NCBI GenBank assembly: GCA_046598395.1
Contig: JBKJIQ010000009.1
Location: forward strand, 186,001-250,000
Length of the DNA stretch: 64,000 nt
DNA from: JAENVU01 sp046598395
GTDB taxonomy: Bacteria; Actinomycetota; Acidimicrobiia; IMCC26256; JAENVU01
Reading direction: 5' to 3'
Shown here in pieces: positions 1 through 7,829 of this stretch (the stretch's first letter is position 1; the number at the start of each line of letters is the position of its first letter). Under the pieces are notes generated by a model. That model saw only the letters and a program-made list of their open reading frames with translations, made no database searches and was not told where the DNA came from. Made by a program: the position numbers and the translations under genes.

Positions 1-1
1 A

Positions 2-229
2 TCGTCGGGACCATTCACCGAGCTACAGGGCGACCTCCAAACTGCCCGGCTCGGCCCCGACACCACCCACCTCAGCCTGAGTGCGACGTGTCACCTGGAG
101 GTCGAACTTCCCGGCCGGCGCGCACAGGAGATGGCAGCCCAACGAGTGGCGGAGCAGTCGGTGCGCACATTCTTGGGTTCCGTTGCCAGCGCACTCGAGC
201 TGCGGTCCAGCCAGCACGCCAACCGCTGA
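2..229 (+). CDS. Unknown protein, C-terminal fragment
   Basis: The first 229 bases are open in one frame and end at a TGA at 227-229, giving the last 75 residues of a protein whose start lies outside the window. The frame has G or C at most third codon positions, like the surrounding genes. The fragment ends in a helix-like stretch (RRAQEMAAQRVAEQSVRTFL), which could be the C-terminal helix of an SRPBCC-type lipid-binding fold, but that is only an impression from the pattern. It converges with the next gene, which is on the other strand, leaving 4 bases between the stops. No function is assigned. Confidence 0.5.
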   Translation, partial: SSGPFTELQGDLQTARLGPDTTHLSLSATCHLEVELPGRRAQEMAAQRVAEQSVRTFLGSVASALELRSSQHANR

Positions 230-233
230 CCGC

Positions 234-1496
234 TCACAGGCGGGCCAGTTCCTCGCCCACGACTTCGACCATGTACCCGAGGTCGTCGGAACTCAACGCG
301 TGATGTGCAGGCAGGCTCAGCGCCCGTTCGGTGATCGCATCGGCATTCGGAAGACCGTCGGCCGGGACCCGACGTTCGATGTTCACGTACGCCGGATGCC
401 GCAGGATGTTGCCGCTCCAGACCATGAACGTGGCGATCCCGCGGTCCGTGAGCGCACGTTGGAGCGCGGCGCGATCAACCCCTTCTCGCAGGAGGAACGG
501 ATACCGCATCCACGTGGTCAGCGTGTCCGCCGTCGTCGTCGGGCGCTCCAGCAATTCGTCGTGGTCGGCCATCAACTCGTGCAGGCGATTCCAGTTGTGT
601 TGGCGACGGCGGTTGTATTCGACCAGCTTGTCGAGCTGGACCAATGCGTACGCGGCTCCGATCTCGGACGGTTCGAAGTTGTACCCGATCATCTCGAACT
701 GGAAGGTGAGGTCATACGGCGTACCGTCGGCCAACGGACCGTGCCGGTCGGTTTGACCCTGGCGCGAACCGAACAGGTAGCTCTCTGAGCTGCGCCCCCA
801 GCGGCGCAGCATCAGACACCGGTCGAGGTAGTCGTCGTCGTTCACCCCCACCATCCCACCGTTGCCGGCAGCGGTGATCGCGTGGCCGCGGGCGAAGCTC
901 GTGACGCTGATGTCGGCGCGCTCGCCGGTTCGGCGACCGCCTTGCCACGAGTCGAGCACGTCGCACGAGTCTTCGATCACCACCAGACCTCGCGCGTCGG
1001 CAACCTTTCGAATCGCGTCCCAGTCCGGACAGTTGCCGACCAAGTTGGGAATGAGCAGCGCACGGGTTCGGGGTCCGACCATCTCGTCGATCCGGGTGAC
1101 GTCGGCTTGAAACGTGGTCGGATGCACATCGACGAACACGGGGATGAGACCGGCTTGCACGATCGGGGCAACGTCGGTCCCGAATGTGACCGCGGGGGTG
1201 ATGATCTCGTCGCCGGACTCGAAGCCGAGCAGTTCGATCGCGAGCTTGATCGCGGAGGAACCCGAGTTGACCATCACGCCATGGCGCTTCGCCAGCAGCG
1301 ACGCGATCGCGGCTTCGCAGGCTGCCACGTTGGGGCCGAGGCTCAGGTTCGACGTGCGGAGTACCTCGACCACTGCTTCGATCTCCCGTTCGTCGTGCAC
1401 GGCACCGGGGTCGGGCAGGCGTCGGAACGCGCGATCGGCCAGTCGGTCGTTCATCGATGCGTCGGGCATGGCCTGAGCGTATGAGCTGACCGTCAC
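234..1496 (-). CDS. DegT/DnrJ/EryC1/StrS-fold sugar enzyme, RfbH/ColD-like, Lys replaced by His
   Basis: This 420-residue protein has the fold-type I PLP architecture of sugar aminotransferases: a cofactor-binding NSGSSA (about 77-82), ITPAVTF (99-105), an EDSCD motif (175-179) and SFARGHAITAAGNGG (200-214). At the position of the Schiff-base lysine there is His205 (codon CAC, complement of 882-884). His at this position is known from the PMP-dependent 3-dehydratases RfbH/E1 and ColD, so a deoxysugar 3-dehydratase is more likely than a transaminase. The Cys pair that follows WGR in RfbH/E1 and holds its 2Fe-2S cluster reads Ser (236-239 is SSES), so no cluster is expected, as in ColD. The start is GTG with GGGAAG five bases upstream; Met10 and Met15 are alternatives. 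The gene is divergent from the sulfotransferase with only 16 bases between starts. Confidence 0.85.
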   Translation of the reverse strand: MTVSSYAQAMPDASMNDRLADRAFRRLPDPGAVHDEREIEAVVEVLRTSNLSLGPNVAACEAAIASLLAKRHGVMVNSGSSAIKLAIELLGFESGDEIITPAVTFGTDVAPIVQAGLIPVFVDVHPTTFQADVTRIDEMVGPRTRALLIPNLVGNCPDWDAIRKVADARGLVVIEDSCDVLDSWQGGRRTGERADISVTSFARGHAITAAGNGGMVGVNDDDYLDRCLMLRRWGRSSESYLFGSRQGQTDRHGPLADGTPYDLTFQFEMIGYNFEPSEIGAAYALVQLDKLVEYNRRRQHNWNRLHELMADHDELLERPTTTADTLTTWMRYPFLLREGVDRAALQRALTDRGIATFMVWSGNILRHPAYVNIERRVPADGLPNADAITERALSLPAHHALSSDDLGYMVEVVGEELARL

Positions 1497-1512
1497 CTAT
1501 GCTTCCCGCGCC

Positions 1513-2394
1513 ATGCAGCAAGCAACGCAGGAATATCGAGGGATCGTTGCCGACAGTCTCCGTTGGGCCCGTTTCGTCCACCGACCGGGCGACGTCTTCG
1601 TATGCACGCCGCCGAAATGCGGGACCACGTGGACCCAGACGATCGTCACCGAGCTGATCTTCCCCAACGCGTCGGCACCGGGACCGGTGATGGACATTGC
1701 GCCGTGGCTCGACGCCCGCTTCAATCCCATCGACGACATCCTGGCCCGGCTGGATGCACAGACCCACCGGCGCCAGATGAAAACCCACACACCGGCTGAT
1801 GGCATCCCCATGTTCGATGACGCGTCCTATATCGTCGTTGGGCGCGACGGTCGGGACGCCTGCATGTCGTTCCTCAACCACATGCGGAACATGCAATCTG
1901 AGTCGGTTGGCCACCTCATCACCACCGCGATGGAAGAAGGGCTTCCGCTCGGTACCGGCCTTCCGCCCGTGGCGGATGTGCATGAGTTCTTCACCTGGTG
2001 GCTGGACAGCCGGGCGCAGTTCGAGCACATCGGCACGTGGTGGGAACACTCCGGAGAACCCAACGTGTTGTTCGTGCATTTCGACGACCTACTCGCCGAT
2101 CTGGACGGCGAGATGCGTCGCATCGCGGCGTTCCTCGGCATCGCCACCGACGAGACCGCATTGGCGGCCGCGGTCGCACGTTGCACGTTCGCGGGGATGA
2201 AGGCGCGCCCGAACGAGATCGGCGAGTTCGAGACTCATTTCGTCGGTGGCGCCGATACGTTTCTCTACAAGGGCACGAACGGTCGGTGGCAGGGCGAACT
2301 CACCCAGGACGAACTGGACCGGTACCAAGCGGCCGTCGCGGAGAACCTCACCCCCGAATGCGCTCGGTGGCTCGCCGGGCGAGGCGTCGCGTAG
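1513..2394 (+). CDS. Sulfotransferase family protein
   Basis: This 293-residue soluble protein has the cytosolic-type sulfotransferase signature. The 5'-phosphosulfate loop is CTPPKCGTTW (31-40), the catalytic-base region is KTH (90-92), and the 3'-phosphate-binding motif is RDGRDACMSF (111-120). Near the C-terminus FLYKGTNGRWQGEL resembles the PAPS-binding RKGxxGDWKN segment. The family transfers sulfate from PAPS to hydroxyl or amine acceptors such as sterols, phenols or sugars; the acceptor cannot be read from the sequence. ATG at 1513 is the natural start because the PAPS loop follows within 31 residues. It is divergent from the sugar enzyme gene, and a sulfated deoxysugar product would be conceivable, but nothing else supports a shared pathway. 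Confidence 0.9.
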   Translation: MQQATQEYRGIVADSLRWARFVHRPGDVFVCTPPKCGTTWTQTIVTELIFPNASAPGPVMDIAPWLDARFNPIDDILARLDAQTHRRQMKTHTPADGIPMFDDASYIVVGRDGRDACMSFLNHMRNMQSESVGHLITTAMEEGLPLGTGLPPVADVHEFFTWWLDSRAQFEHIGTWWEHSGEPNVLFVHFDDLLADLDGEMRRIAAFLGIATDETALAAAVARCTFAGMKARPNEIGEFETHFVGGADTFLYKGTNGRWQGELTQDELDRYQAAVAENLTPECARWLAGRGVA

Positions 2395-2412
2395 GCGAAC
2401 TCGAACCCCGAG

Positions 2413-3195
2413 CTACAAGCCGCCGTCGAACTGAGCAAGGCGATCGGCGAACCGCTCGGGATCCACCAGGTGCGGGTAGTGCCCGGTTTCGGGCCACACC
2501 TCCACGCGTGCGTTCGCCACGATCCCCAGCAACCACTGCACATACTCGACGCCCGGATCGCTCCCGTGAATCGCGAAGTACGGGACCCGGATCCCCGCCA
2601 GTAGATCCGCGGCGAGCGAGTTGAGCTCATCGGCCGTGTGGTCGAACAGTTGCGACCACATTCCCAGAACCACGTCCTGCTCCGGACTCGCCTGGGCATC
2701 GAGGCGGGCACGCTCGGCTGCGGGCAGGGCCCCATCGAGCACCGCGAACACCGTGGCAATCGCTTCGCGGAAACCCGCCTCATCGCCTTGCAACATCGGT
2801 TGCAACGGTTCCAGCGCCGCCTTGAACGACCCGAGGGCCAAGGGCTGATCCACGTTCACGACGCCACGCGCCGGGTGGCCCGCACCCGCGTACGCACTCA
2901 CGATCACCCCGCCCATCGAGTGACCCACCACGAGCGGCTCCTCCAACCCGAGCGCGCTCACCACGGCGGCCAAGTCGCCGGCCAGGGTGAGCGGGTCATA
3001 GGGCGCACGGCGATCTGACTCCCCGTGGCCGCGCACGTCCACCGCAGTGACATGCCACTTCGTTACGAAAAATGGGATCACCGGATCCCACATCGCGCGG
3101 GACTCGGTGATCCCGTGCACGAGCACCATGTCCCGGCCCGTTCCACCTTGTGCGTATGCGAGGTTCGTGCCGTCGGCAGTTGTCACGGTCTCCAT
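2413..3195 (-). CDS. Alpha/beta hydrolase
   Basis: This 260-residue alpha/beta hydrolase has the oxyanion segment VHGIT (26-30), the nucleophile elbow GHSMGG with Ser93, an acid candidate Asp in HGSDPG (near 212) and a catalytic His in TGHYPHL (near 239). I chose the ATG at 3195 (METVTTADG), because it lies just before the first strand; a longer reading to 3267 adds a Cys- and Pro-rich stretch unlike the family. There is no signal peptide, so it acts in the cytoplasm. The triad predicts ester, lactone or related hydrolysis, but the substrate is unknown. It converges with the sulfotransferase (18 bases between stops) and is divergent from the peptidase lipoprotein. Confidence 0.88.
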   Translation of the reverse strand: METVTTADGTNLAYAQGGTGRDMVLVHGITESRAMWDPVIPFFVTKWHVTAVDVRGHGESDRRAPYDPLTLAGDLAAVVSALGLEEPLVVGHSMGGVIVSAYAGAGHPARGVVNVDQPLALGSFKAALEPLQPMLQGDEAGFREAIATVFAVLDGALPAAERARLDAQASPEQDVVLGMWSQLFDHTADELNSLAADLLAGIRVPYFAIHGSDPGVEYVQWLLGIVANARVEVWPETGHYPHLVDPERFADRLAQFDGGL

Positions 3196-3321
3196 GGCAG
3201 CGGAGACTACGGCCCTCCCATCCTTTGGTGTCGCGTATCCGTCGCAGGGACAACGGGGACGCGACACAAAACCCGGACGGTTCGGGTGCCGCTACGATTT
3301 CGGCTTCTGCTGGGAGGCACT

Positions 3322-4467
3322 ATGCGGAAGTTGTCACTGCTCATCGTGCTCGTGCTCGCGACTGCGTGTTCGCAACTCCAGATTCACGTCGAGGTGCTCG
3401 CGAGCGACGCGCTGCAGGGACGCAACAACAACACCGTCGAGTCCGTCGCGTCCCAGGACTACATCATCAGCCAGCTCAAGAGTTACGGCGCCACCGGTCT
3501 GAACACCGCCGCGACCGGTGACGACACCTTTCGCCAACCGTTCATGCTCGGCACCAACATCGTCGGGGTGATCAGGGGCCGCGAACTCCCGAACGAGTAC
3601 ATAGTTGTGGGAGGGCACTACGACCATCTCGGCACCAGCTGCCGGGGCGCCGGAGTTACCGACACGGTCTGCAACGGCGCCACCGACAACGCCACGGGCG
3701 CGGCGGCCACCATCGAAGTCGGCCGCGCGATCTCGAACCTTCCCGGTGGACCGCGCCGATCCGTGATCATCGCATTGTGGGACCGCGAGGAGGACGGCCT
3801 ATTGGGCTCCGCGTATTACGTCGCCCACCCGCTCGCGCCGATCGCGAATACCAAGGCGTACGTAAACTTCGACATCCAGGGTGCCAACCTGCTGCCGAGC
3901 CTGCGCACCTCGACCTTCGCCGTCGGCGCCGAGTCCGGCGGCGCTCGACTCACCACCGCGGTACGCAACGCAGTGGGCACCACCCTCAACACCCATCTCG
4001 TGAGTTCCATCTTCGGCCAGGGGCGAAGCGACTACGTGAACTTCACGGGAGTTCAGGTACCCACAGTGTTCTTCAGCGACTCCACCGGCCCCTGCTACCA
4101 CACCGTCAAAGACGAGGTCGCGATCGTCGATTGGGGCAAGCTCAAAAAACAGACCGACATTGCGATCGCGGTGACCGAAGACCTCGTGACCGGCGACTCC
4201 GCCACGTTCGTTCCCAACACACCCCTCGCCACGTTCGCCGACGCGGTCGAACTCAACGACGTTGTCAACCAAGCCATCATCGATATCGATCGCTTCACCG
4301 GTACACCTCGAGCGCAACTCCTGCAGTTCCATGACGACCTCAATGCGGTCGTCGCCGCGGGTGCAGGCCAGTTCGACGATGCCGACGTAGCCAGCCTGCT
4401 TGGTGGCGCGATCAACGCAGTGAACCTGCTCACGAGCGGCGCGTGCGACGGGTTCCTCGCGCCGTAG
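3322..4467 (+). CDS. M28 family metallopeptidase, probable lipoprotein
   Basis: This 381-residue protein starts at ATG 3322, preceded by GGGAGG at 3312-3317; the frame is open further upstream but without a comparable ribosome site. The N-terminus is a short hydrophobic segment ending in LATACS, a plausible but imperfect lipobox (Cys17). The M28 zinc ligands can be traced: His99 in GGHYDHLG, bridging Asp122 in GATDNATGAA, Glu156/157 in DREEDGLLG, Asp184 in NFDIQG, and His260 in PCYHTVKDE. The family cleaves amino-terminal residues from peptides using two zinc ions. The protein is therefore probably an extracytoplasmic aminopeptidase anchored to the membrane. A C-terminal extension of about 100 residues has no recognisable motif. 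Confidence 0.88.
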   Translation: MRKLSLLIVLVLATACSQLQIHVEVLASDALQGRNNNTVESVASQDYIISQLKSYGATGLNTAATGDDTFRQPFMLGTNIVGVIRGRELPNEYIVVGGHYDHLGTSCRGAGVTDTVCNGATDNATGAAATIEVGRAISNLPGGPRRSVIIALWDREEDGLLGSAYYVAHPLAPIANTKAYVNFDIQGANLLPSLRTSTFAVGAESGGARLTTAVRNAVGTTLNTHLVSSIFGQGRSDYVNFTGVQVPTVFFSDSTGPCYHTVKDEVAIVDWGKLKKQTDIAIAVTEDLVTGDSATFVPNTPLATFADAVELNDVVNQAIIDIDRFTGTPRAQLLQFHDDLNAVVAAGAGQFDDADVASLLGGAINAVNLLTSGACDGFLAP

Positions 4468-4518
4468 CCATCGCCACTGGCCCTGCACCGGGCCGGCCAT
4501 CGGTGATACAAGAAGCGG

Positions 4519-5340
4519 ATGCGCTTCGGTCTCGACATCGCCCAACAACGAATGACCTGGTCCGAGAACGCCGATCGGGCTCGCCTCGCCGAGTCGATGG
4601 GCTTCGACGGAGTCTGGGGATTCGATCACTTCCAGCCGATGTACGGCGAGGGTCCCGGTGAATGTTTCGAAGGCATGACCACGCTCGCAGCGTGGAGTGG
4701 AATCACCAGCCGAGTCCGGCTCGGCCTGCTCGTGACCGGGATGACGTATCGCCACCCGTCGGTCTTCGCGGCCGAGGCAATCACCATCGACCACGCGTCG
4801 GGAGGACGGCTCGAACTTTCGTACGGCGCGGCGTGGTTCGACGCCGAACACCGAGCGCTCGGCATCCCGTTCCCGCGCCTCGGTGCGCGTGTCGACGCGT
4901 TCGAGGAAGCCGTGCAGATCGTGAGAGGCCTGCTCACCACCGACGGGTTCACCTTTCACGGTCGCCACTACCGGACCGATAGCGCCACGATGCATCCGCG
5001 GCCAGTACAAACGCCCCACCCGCCGATCTGGATCGGCGCGTCGGGCGAACTGCGCATGATGCCAATCGCAGCTCGCTACGCCGATGTCTGGCACTGCTTC
5101 GGACCGCCGGAGATTCTCCGACAAAAATCGGCGCGCATCAGCGCACACGCAGAAGGCGCGGGACGCGATCCGGCCACCATCTTGCGCGCCGCATCGCTCT
5201 CACTCGAAGACGACCTCGACACCATCGCAAGAAATGTCGACACCTGGGCCGACGCCGGCTTCGGGTATCTCGTCTGCGGGTGGCCCGCAGGCGGACGCGA
5301 CCAAGTCGAAGCATTCGCCACCCGATTCCTCGCGGCATGA
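4519..5340 (+). CDS. LLM class flavin/F420-dependent oxidoreductase
   Basis: This 273-residue protein belongs to the bacterial luciferase-like family. It has the N-terminal strand MRFGLDIAQQ, the GFDGVWGFDHF motif near residue 32 that begins the barrel, HPSVFAAEAITIDHASGGR (about 78-96) and a C-terminal IWIGASGE segment. Actinobacterial members of this size usually use coenzyme F420 rather than FMN, which is inferred, not shown. The substrate is unknown. Its stop codon overlaps the start of the next gene (ATGA at 5337-5340), so it heads a translationally coupled trio with a membrane protein and a TAP-like hydrolase. Confidence 0.88.
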   Translation: MRFGLDIAQQRMTWSENADRARLAESMGFDGVWGFDHFQPMYGEGPGECFEGMTTLAAWSGITSRVRLGLLVTGMTYRHPSVFAAEAITIDHASGGRLELSYGAAWFDAEHRALGIPFPRLGARVDAFEEAVQIVRGLLTTDGFTFHGRHYRTDSATMHPRPVQTPHPPIWIGASGELRMMPIAARYADVWHCFGPPEILRQKSARISAHAEGAGRDPATILRAASLSLEDDLDTIARNVDTWADAGFGYLVCGWPAGGRDQVEAFATRFLAA

Positions 5341-5816
5341 CGCGCATTCGCCGCCGCGGTCAGACGCTCGGCCGGCTCGTCCTGATCGTCGCTCTGCTCA
5401 CCGCGGGTGCCGGGTTCGCAGCCGTCGTCGTCGCCTCGCGCACGGACGATCGTGCCGCGGCCGCGCGCCGCCTCCGGACAACGGTGCGCAGCGAGATTCG
5501 ATCCGTCGCCTCGAGGACCGACACCACGAACCACGGCGCCGACCGGCCCATCGGCGATGCTGAACTCGTCGCGAACTCAGTCGCCAAGATCGAAAGCAAG
5601 AGCGGCAGCGTGCTCCGCGAGGCATCAACCACCGACCAAGCCCTGGCCCGCGCCGTCGATGCTGCCAATGCCGGGAACCTGGCCGGGTCCCGCCAGATAT
5701 ACGACGGAGAGGCGGCCGACGCGTTGCGTCGGCTCCAAGACGTCATGAACCGCGCCCGCCTCTATTTGGCCGGCGCCCAACAAGCGGCAGTCGCATTGCA
5801 AACGAGCGCGAGATGA
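5337..5816 (+). CDS. Small membrane-anchored protein of unknown function
   Basis: This 159-residue protein has a basic N-terminus (MTRIRRRGQTLGR) followed by one hydrophobic helix (about 14-33), predicting an inside-to-outside anchor. The rest is Ala/Arg/Asp-rich and mostly helical, consistent with an extracytoplasmic coiled coil. No family was recognised. The ATG overlaps the upstream TGA by four bases, and its own TGA (5814-5816) overlaps an ATG at 5813 that belongs to the disrupted start of the following hydrolase. The next protein has the same plan (anchor, then helical stalk), so the two may interact at the membrane; this is inference from arrangement only. Confidence 0.7.
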   Translation: MTRIRRRGQTLGRLVLIVALLTAGAGFAAVVVASRTDDRAAAARRLRTTVRSEIRSVASRTDTTNHGADRPIGDAELVANSVAKIESKSGSVLREASTTDQALARAVDAANAGNLAGSRQIYDGEAADALRRLQDVMNRARLYLAGAQQAAVALQTSAR

Positions 5817-5833
5817 CGACGAGCTTCGCGATC

Positions 5834-5867
5834 GACCCCGAGCCGGACTCGACCCCGAGCCGGACTC
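5834..5867. repeat. 17-bp tandem duplication that shifts frame
   Basis: Two perfect, adjacent copies of the 17-base unit GACCCCGAGCCGGACTC occupy 5834-5850 and 5851-5867. They are followed by two 15-base copies of GTCGCCGCCGGAnnC at 5868-5897. The second repeat keeps frame but the first does not. The duplicated stretch codes for an acidic Pro-rich leader (DPEPDS, SPPDSSPPEP) just before the membrane anchor of the TAP-like hydrolase. Confidence 0.9.
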
Positions 5868-5955
5868 GTCGCCGCCGGACTCGTCGCCGCCGGAGCCGTT
5901 AGCTCCCCGGACCCGGATCGCCTGGCGCCTCGGCCTGCTTCTGCTCGCGGCTGCA

Positions 5956-7743
5956 GTGCTCGGGTATGGCTTGGTCACCTTGCGCGAGAGTCGGACTGCG
6001 GAACGGACGGCGCAGCGGCGGCTTGGCGCCATCCACGCTGATCTCATCGCCGGAAAGGACGTGCAGCGTCGCGCCGAGGCCGACCTCGCGGCCGCCCGCG
6101 CCGCCATCACCGACTTCTCGGGTTCCGCACAGTTCGCAACCGCGGCGGGCGCGGCGCTCGTGGACGTGGAAGCCCAGCTCACCGACCGGTTGAGTCGGTT
6201 ACGGACGGCAGGCTCAATCGAAGACATCGATGCCTACAACCGAATCGTGGACGAACTCAACGGCAACAACGACTCCGTCGGGGTCGCGATCGACGCGCTC
6301 GAGCTCCCGTTTCGCAACTTCTCGGAGTCACTCGGGCGACTCCCGACCGCGCGGTGTGCCGGCCCACTCACCACGCCGATCACCTGGGCTCCGTATGGAA
6401 CCTCAGGCCTCGAGTGCGCTCGGTTGGGGGTGCCACTCGACTACGCACATCAGCGCGGCTCGTCGATCGAACTCACCATTGTTCGCCGCCCGGCCGACAA
6501 CGCCACCGGCGCGCTTCCACTCCTGCTCAACCCGGGCGGACCGGGCGGATCGAGCGTGGCCTTCCTTCGGGAAGCCGCGCTACTGCTCCCAACGAACGTT
6601 CTCCAGAAATTCGACCTGATCGGCGTCGATCCACGCGGGGTAGGTCAGAGCACGCCCGTCGATTGTGCCGACAACCTCGATCCGCTCTTCGACATTGACC
6701 TCACGGCCAAGAATCTCAATGCTCGGTCCACCCAGCTCGACACCATCGAACACATCATCAAGCAGTGCAAGGTGCGGAGTGCCGCACTGCTGCGGCACCT
6801 CGACACCCAAACCGGGGCGCGCGACCTCGACCGAGTGCGGGCGGCGCTTCAGGTCGACCAGATCTCGTTCCTCGGATTCTCCTACGGGACGTACCTGGGC
6901 GCGGTGTACGCCGATCGGTTTCCCGAACGAGTGCGCGCCGCGGTGCTGGATGGAGCGGTCGACCCAAAGTACGCGGTGACCACCGTGAACTTCGACACCG
7001 ACACCGGCTTCAACGACCTCCTCAATGAGGCACTCCTCGACTGTGCCGCGAACGTTCTTTGCCCGTTCCATGGGACCGGCGACACCGGCCCGCGGTATGA
7101 CACGCTCATGACGAAACTCCAGACCGCGCCACTCTCGGTTGGGCCCCGCCACCTCGGCCGTGGCCTCGCCGAACTCGGAGTCGTCACTGCGCTCTACGCC
7201 GGTCGTGATGGTTGGGCCGATCTGATGGATGCGCTGACAACCGCCCAGGCCGGCGACGGCGGTGCCCTCCTTGGGCTGAGCGACTCGTATACCGGGCGTC
7301 GGCGCGACGGCTCCTACAGCAACGAAACCGAGGCGCACTATGCGATCGCCTGCACGGAGGTTCGGTCGCGGCCATCGCATGACGACGCCCGGGCCAAGGT
7401 TCGCGCGATCAGCACGAGTCCGGATCGCTTCGAAACCGTGAGTGTCATGCTGTCGATTCCCTGCGCATTCTGGCCGGCGCCACCCAACCGGAATCGCAGC
7501 GCCACGCCCCGGGCACAGGGCGCAGCACCGATCCTCGTCGTGGGAACCGAAGGCGATCCGGTCACACCGATTGGGGATGCCGAGGCGCTCACGAAGGCGC
7601 TCGACTCCGGCCATCTCCTGCGTTGGCAAGGCGATGGTCACACCGCGTTCGGACGCGGTGTCGACTGCATCGACAACGCGGTCAGCGCGTATCTCATCGC
7701 CCTCACCGTGCCCCCGGAAGGGACGACGTGTCCGGCCGAGTAG
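5956..7743 (+). CDS. Membrane-anchored TAP-like alpha/beta hydrolase, disrupted 5' end
   Basis: The reading from GTG 5956 gives 595 residues. The catalytic part resembles the tripeptidyl aminopeptidase/SCO7095 group: NPGGPGGSS (192-200), the nucleophile elbow GFSYGT (Ser309), DGAVDP, an acid in VGTEGDPVTP and a His in GDGHTAFG. Before it lies a helical region (about 10-130). The GTG is an unlikely true start because it falls inside a hydrophobic segment (encoded from about 5917) that looks like a membrane anchor. The frame is open upstream to 5749 but contains no ATG, GTG or TTG. An ATG at 5813 overlaps the preceding stop exactly as in the previous gene pair, but is out of frame because of a 17-bp tandem duplication at 5834-5867. 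Removing one copy joins the two frames. Confidence 0.82.
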   Translation: MLGYGLVTLRESRTAERTAQRRLGAIHADLIAGKDVQRRAEADLAAARAAITDFSGSAQFATAAGAALVDVEAQLTDRLSRLRTAGSIEDIDAYNRIVDELNGNNDSVGVAIDALELPFRNFSESLGRLPTARCAGPLTTPITWAPYGTSGLECARLGVPLDYAHQRGSSIELTIVRRPADNATGALPLLLNPGGPGGSSVAFLREAALLLPTNVLQKFDLIGVDPRGVGQSTPVDCADNLDPLFDIDLTAKNLNARSTQLDTIEHIIKQCKVRSAALLRHLDTQTGARDLDRVRAALQVDQISFLGFSYGTYLGAVYADRFPERVRAAVLDGAVDPKYAVTTVNFDTDTGFNDLLNEALLDCAANVLCPFHGTGDTGPRYDTLMTKLQTAPLSVGPRHLGRGLAELGVVTALYAGRDGWADLMDALTTAQAGDGGALLGLSDSYTGRRRDGSYSNETEAHYAIACTEVRSRPSHDDARAKVRAISTSPDRFETVSVMLSIPCAFWPAPPNRNRSATPRAQGAAPILVVGTEGDPVTPIGDAEALTKALDSGHLLRWQGDGHTAFGRGVDCIDNAVSAYLIALTVPPEGTTCPAE

Positions 7744-7829
7744 CCGCCGGTGCGCTGGCGCTCATGGCTGCTCGGCATCGAACGCCGGACGGGTCCGCTC
7801 TGGATCGCCGGACACGCCCAGGTAGCAAC

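Noticed and set aside
81..788. 235-codon plus-strand open frame at the left end
   Set aside because: It overlaps the DegT-fold gene on the other strand and has no family pattern; the true plus-strand coding at the edge ends at 229 in another frame.
4500..4518. Possible upstream start for the LLM oxidoreductase
   Set aside because: The conserved first strand MRFGLD begins at ATG 4519.
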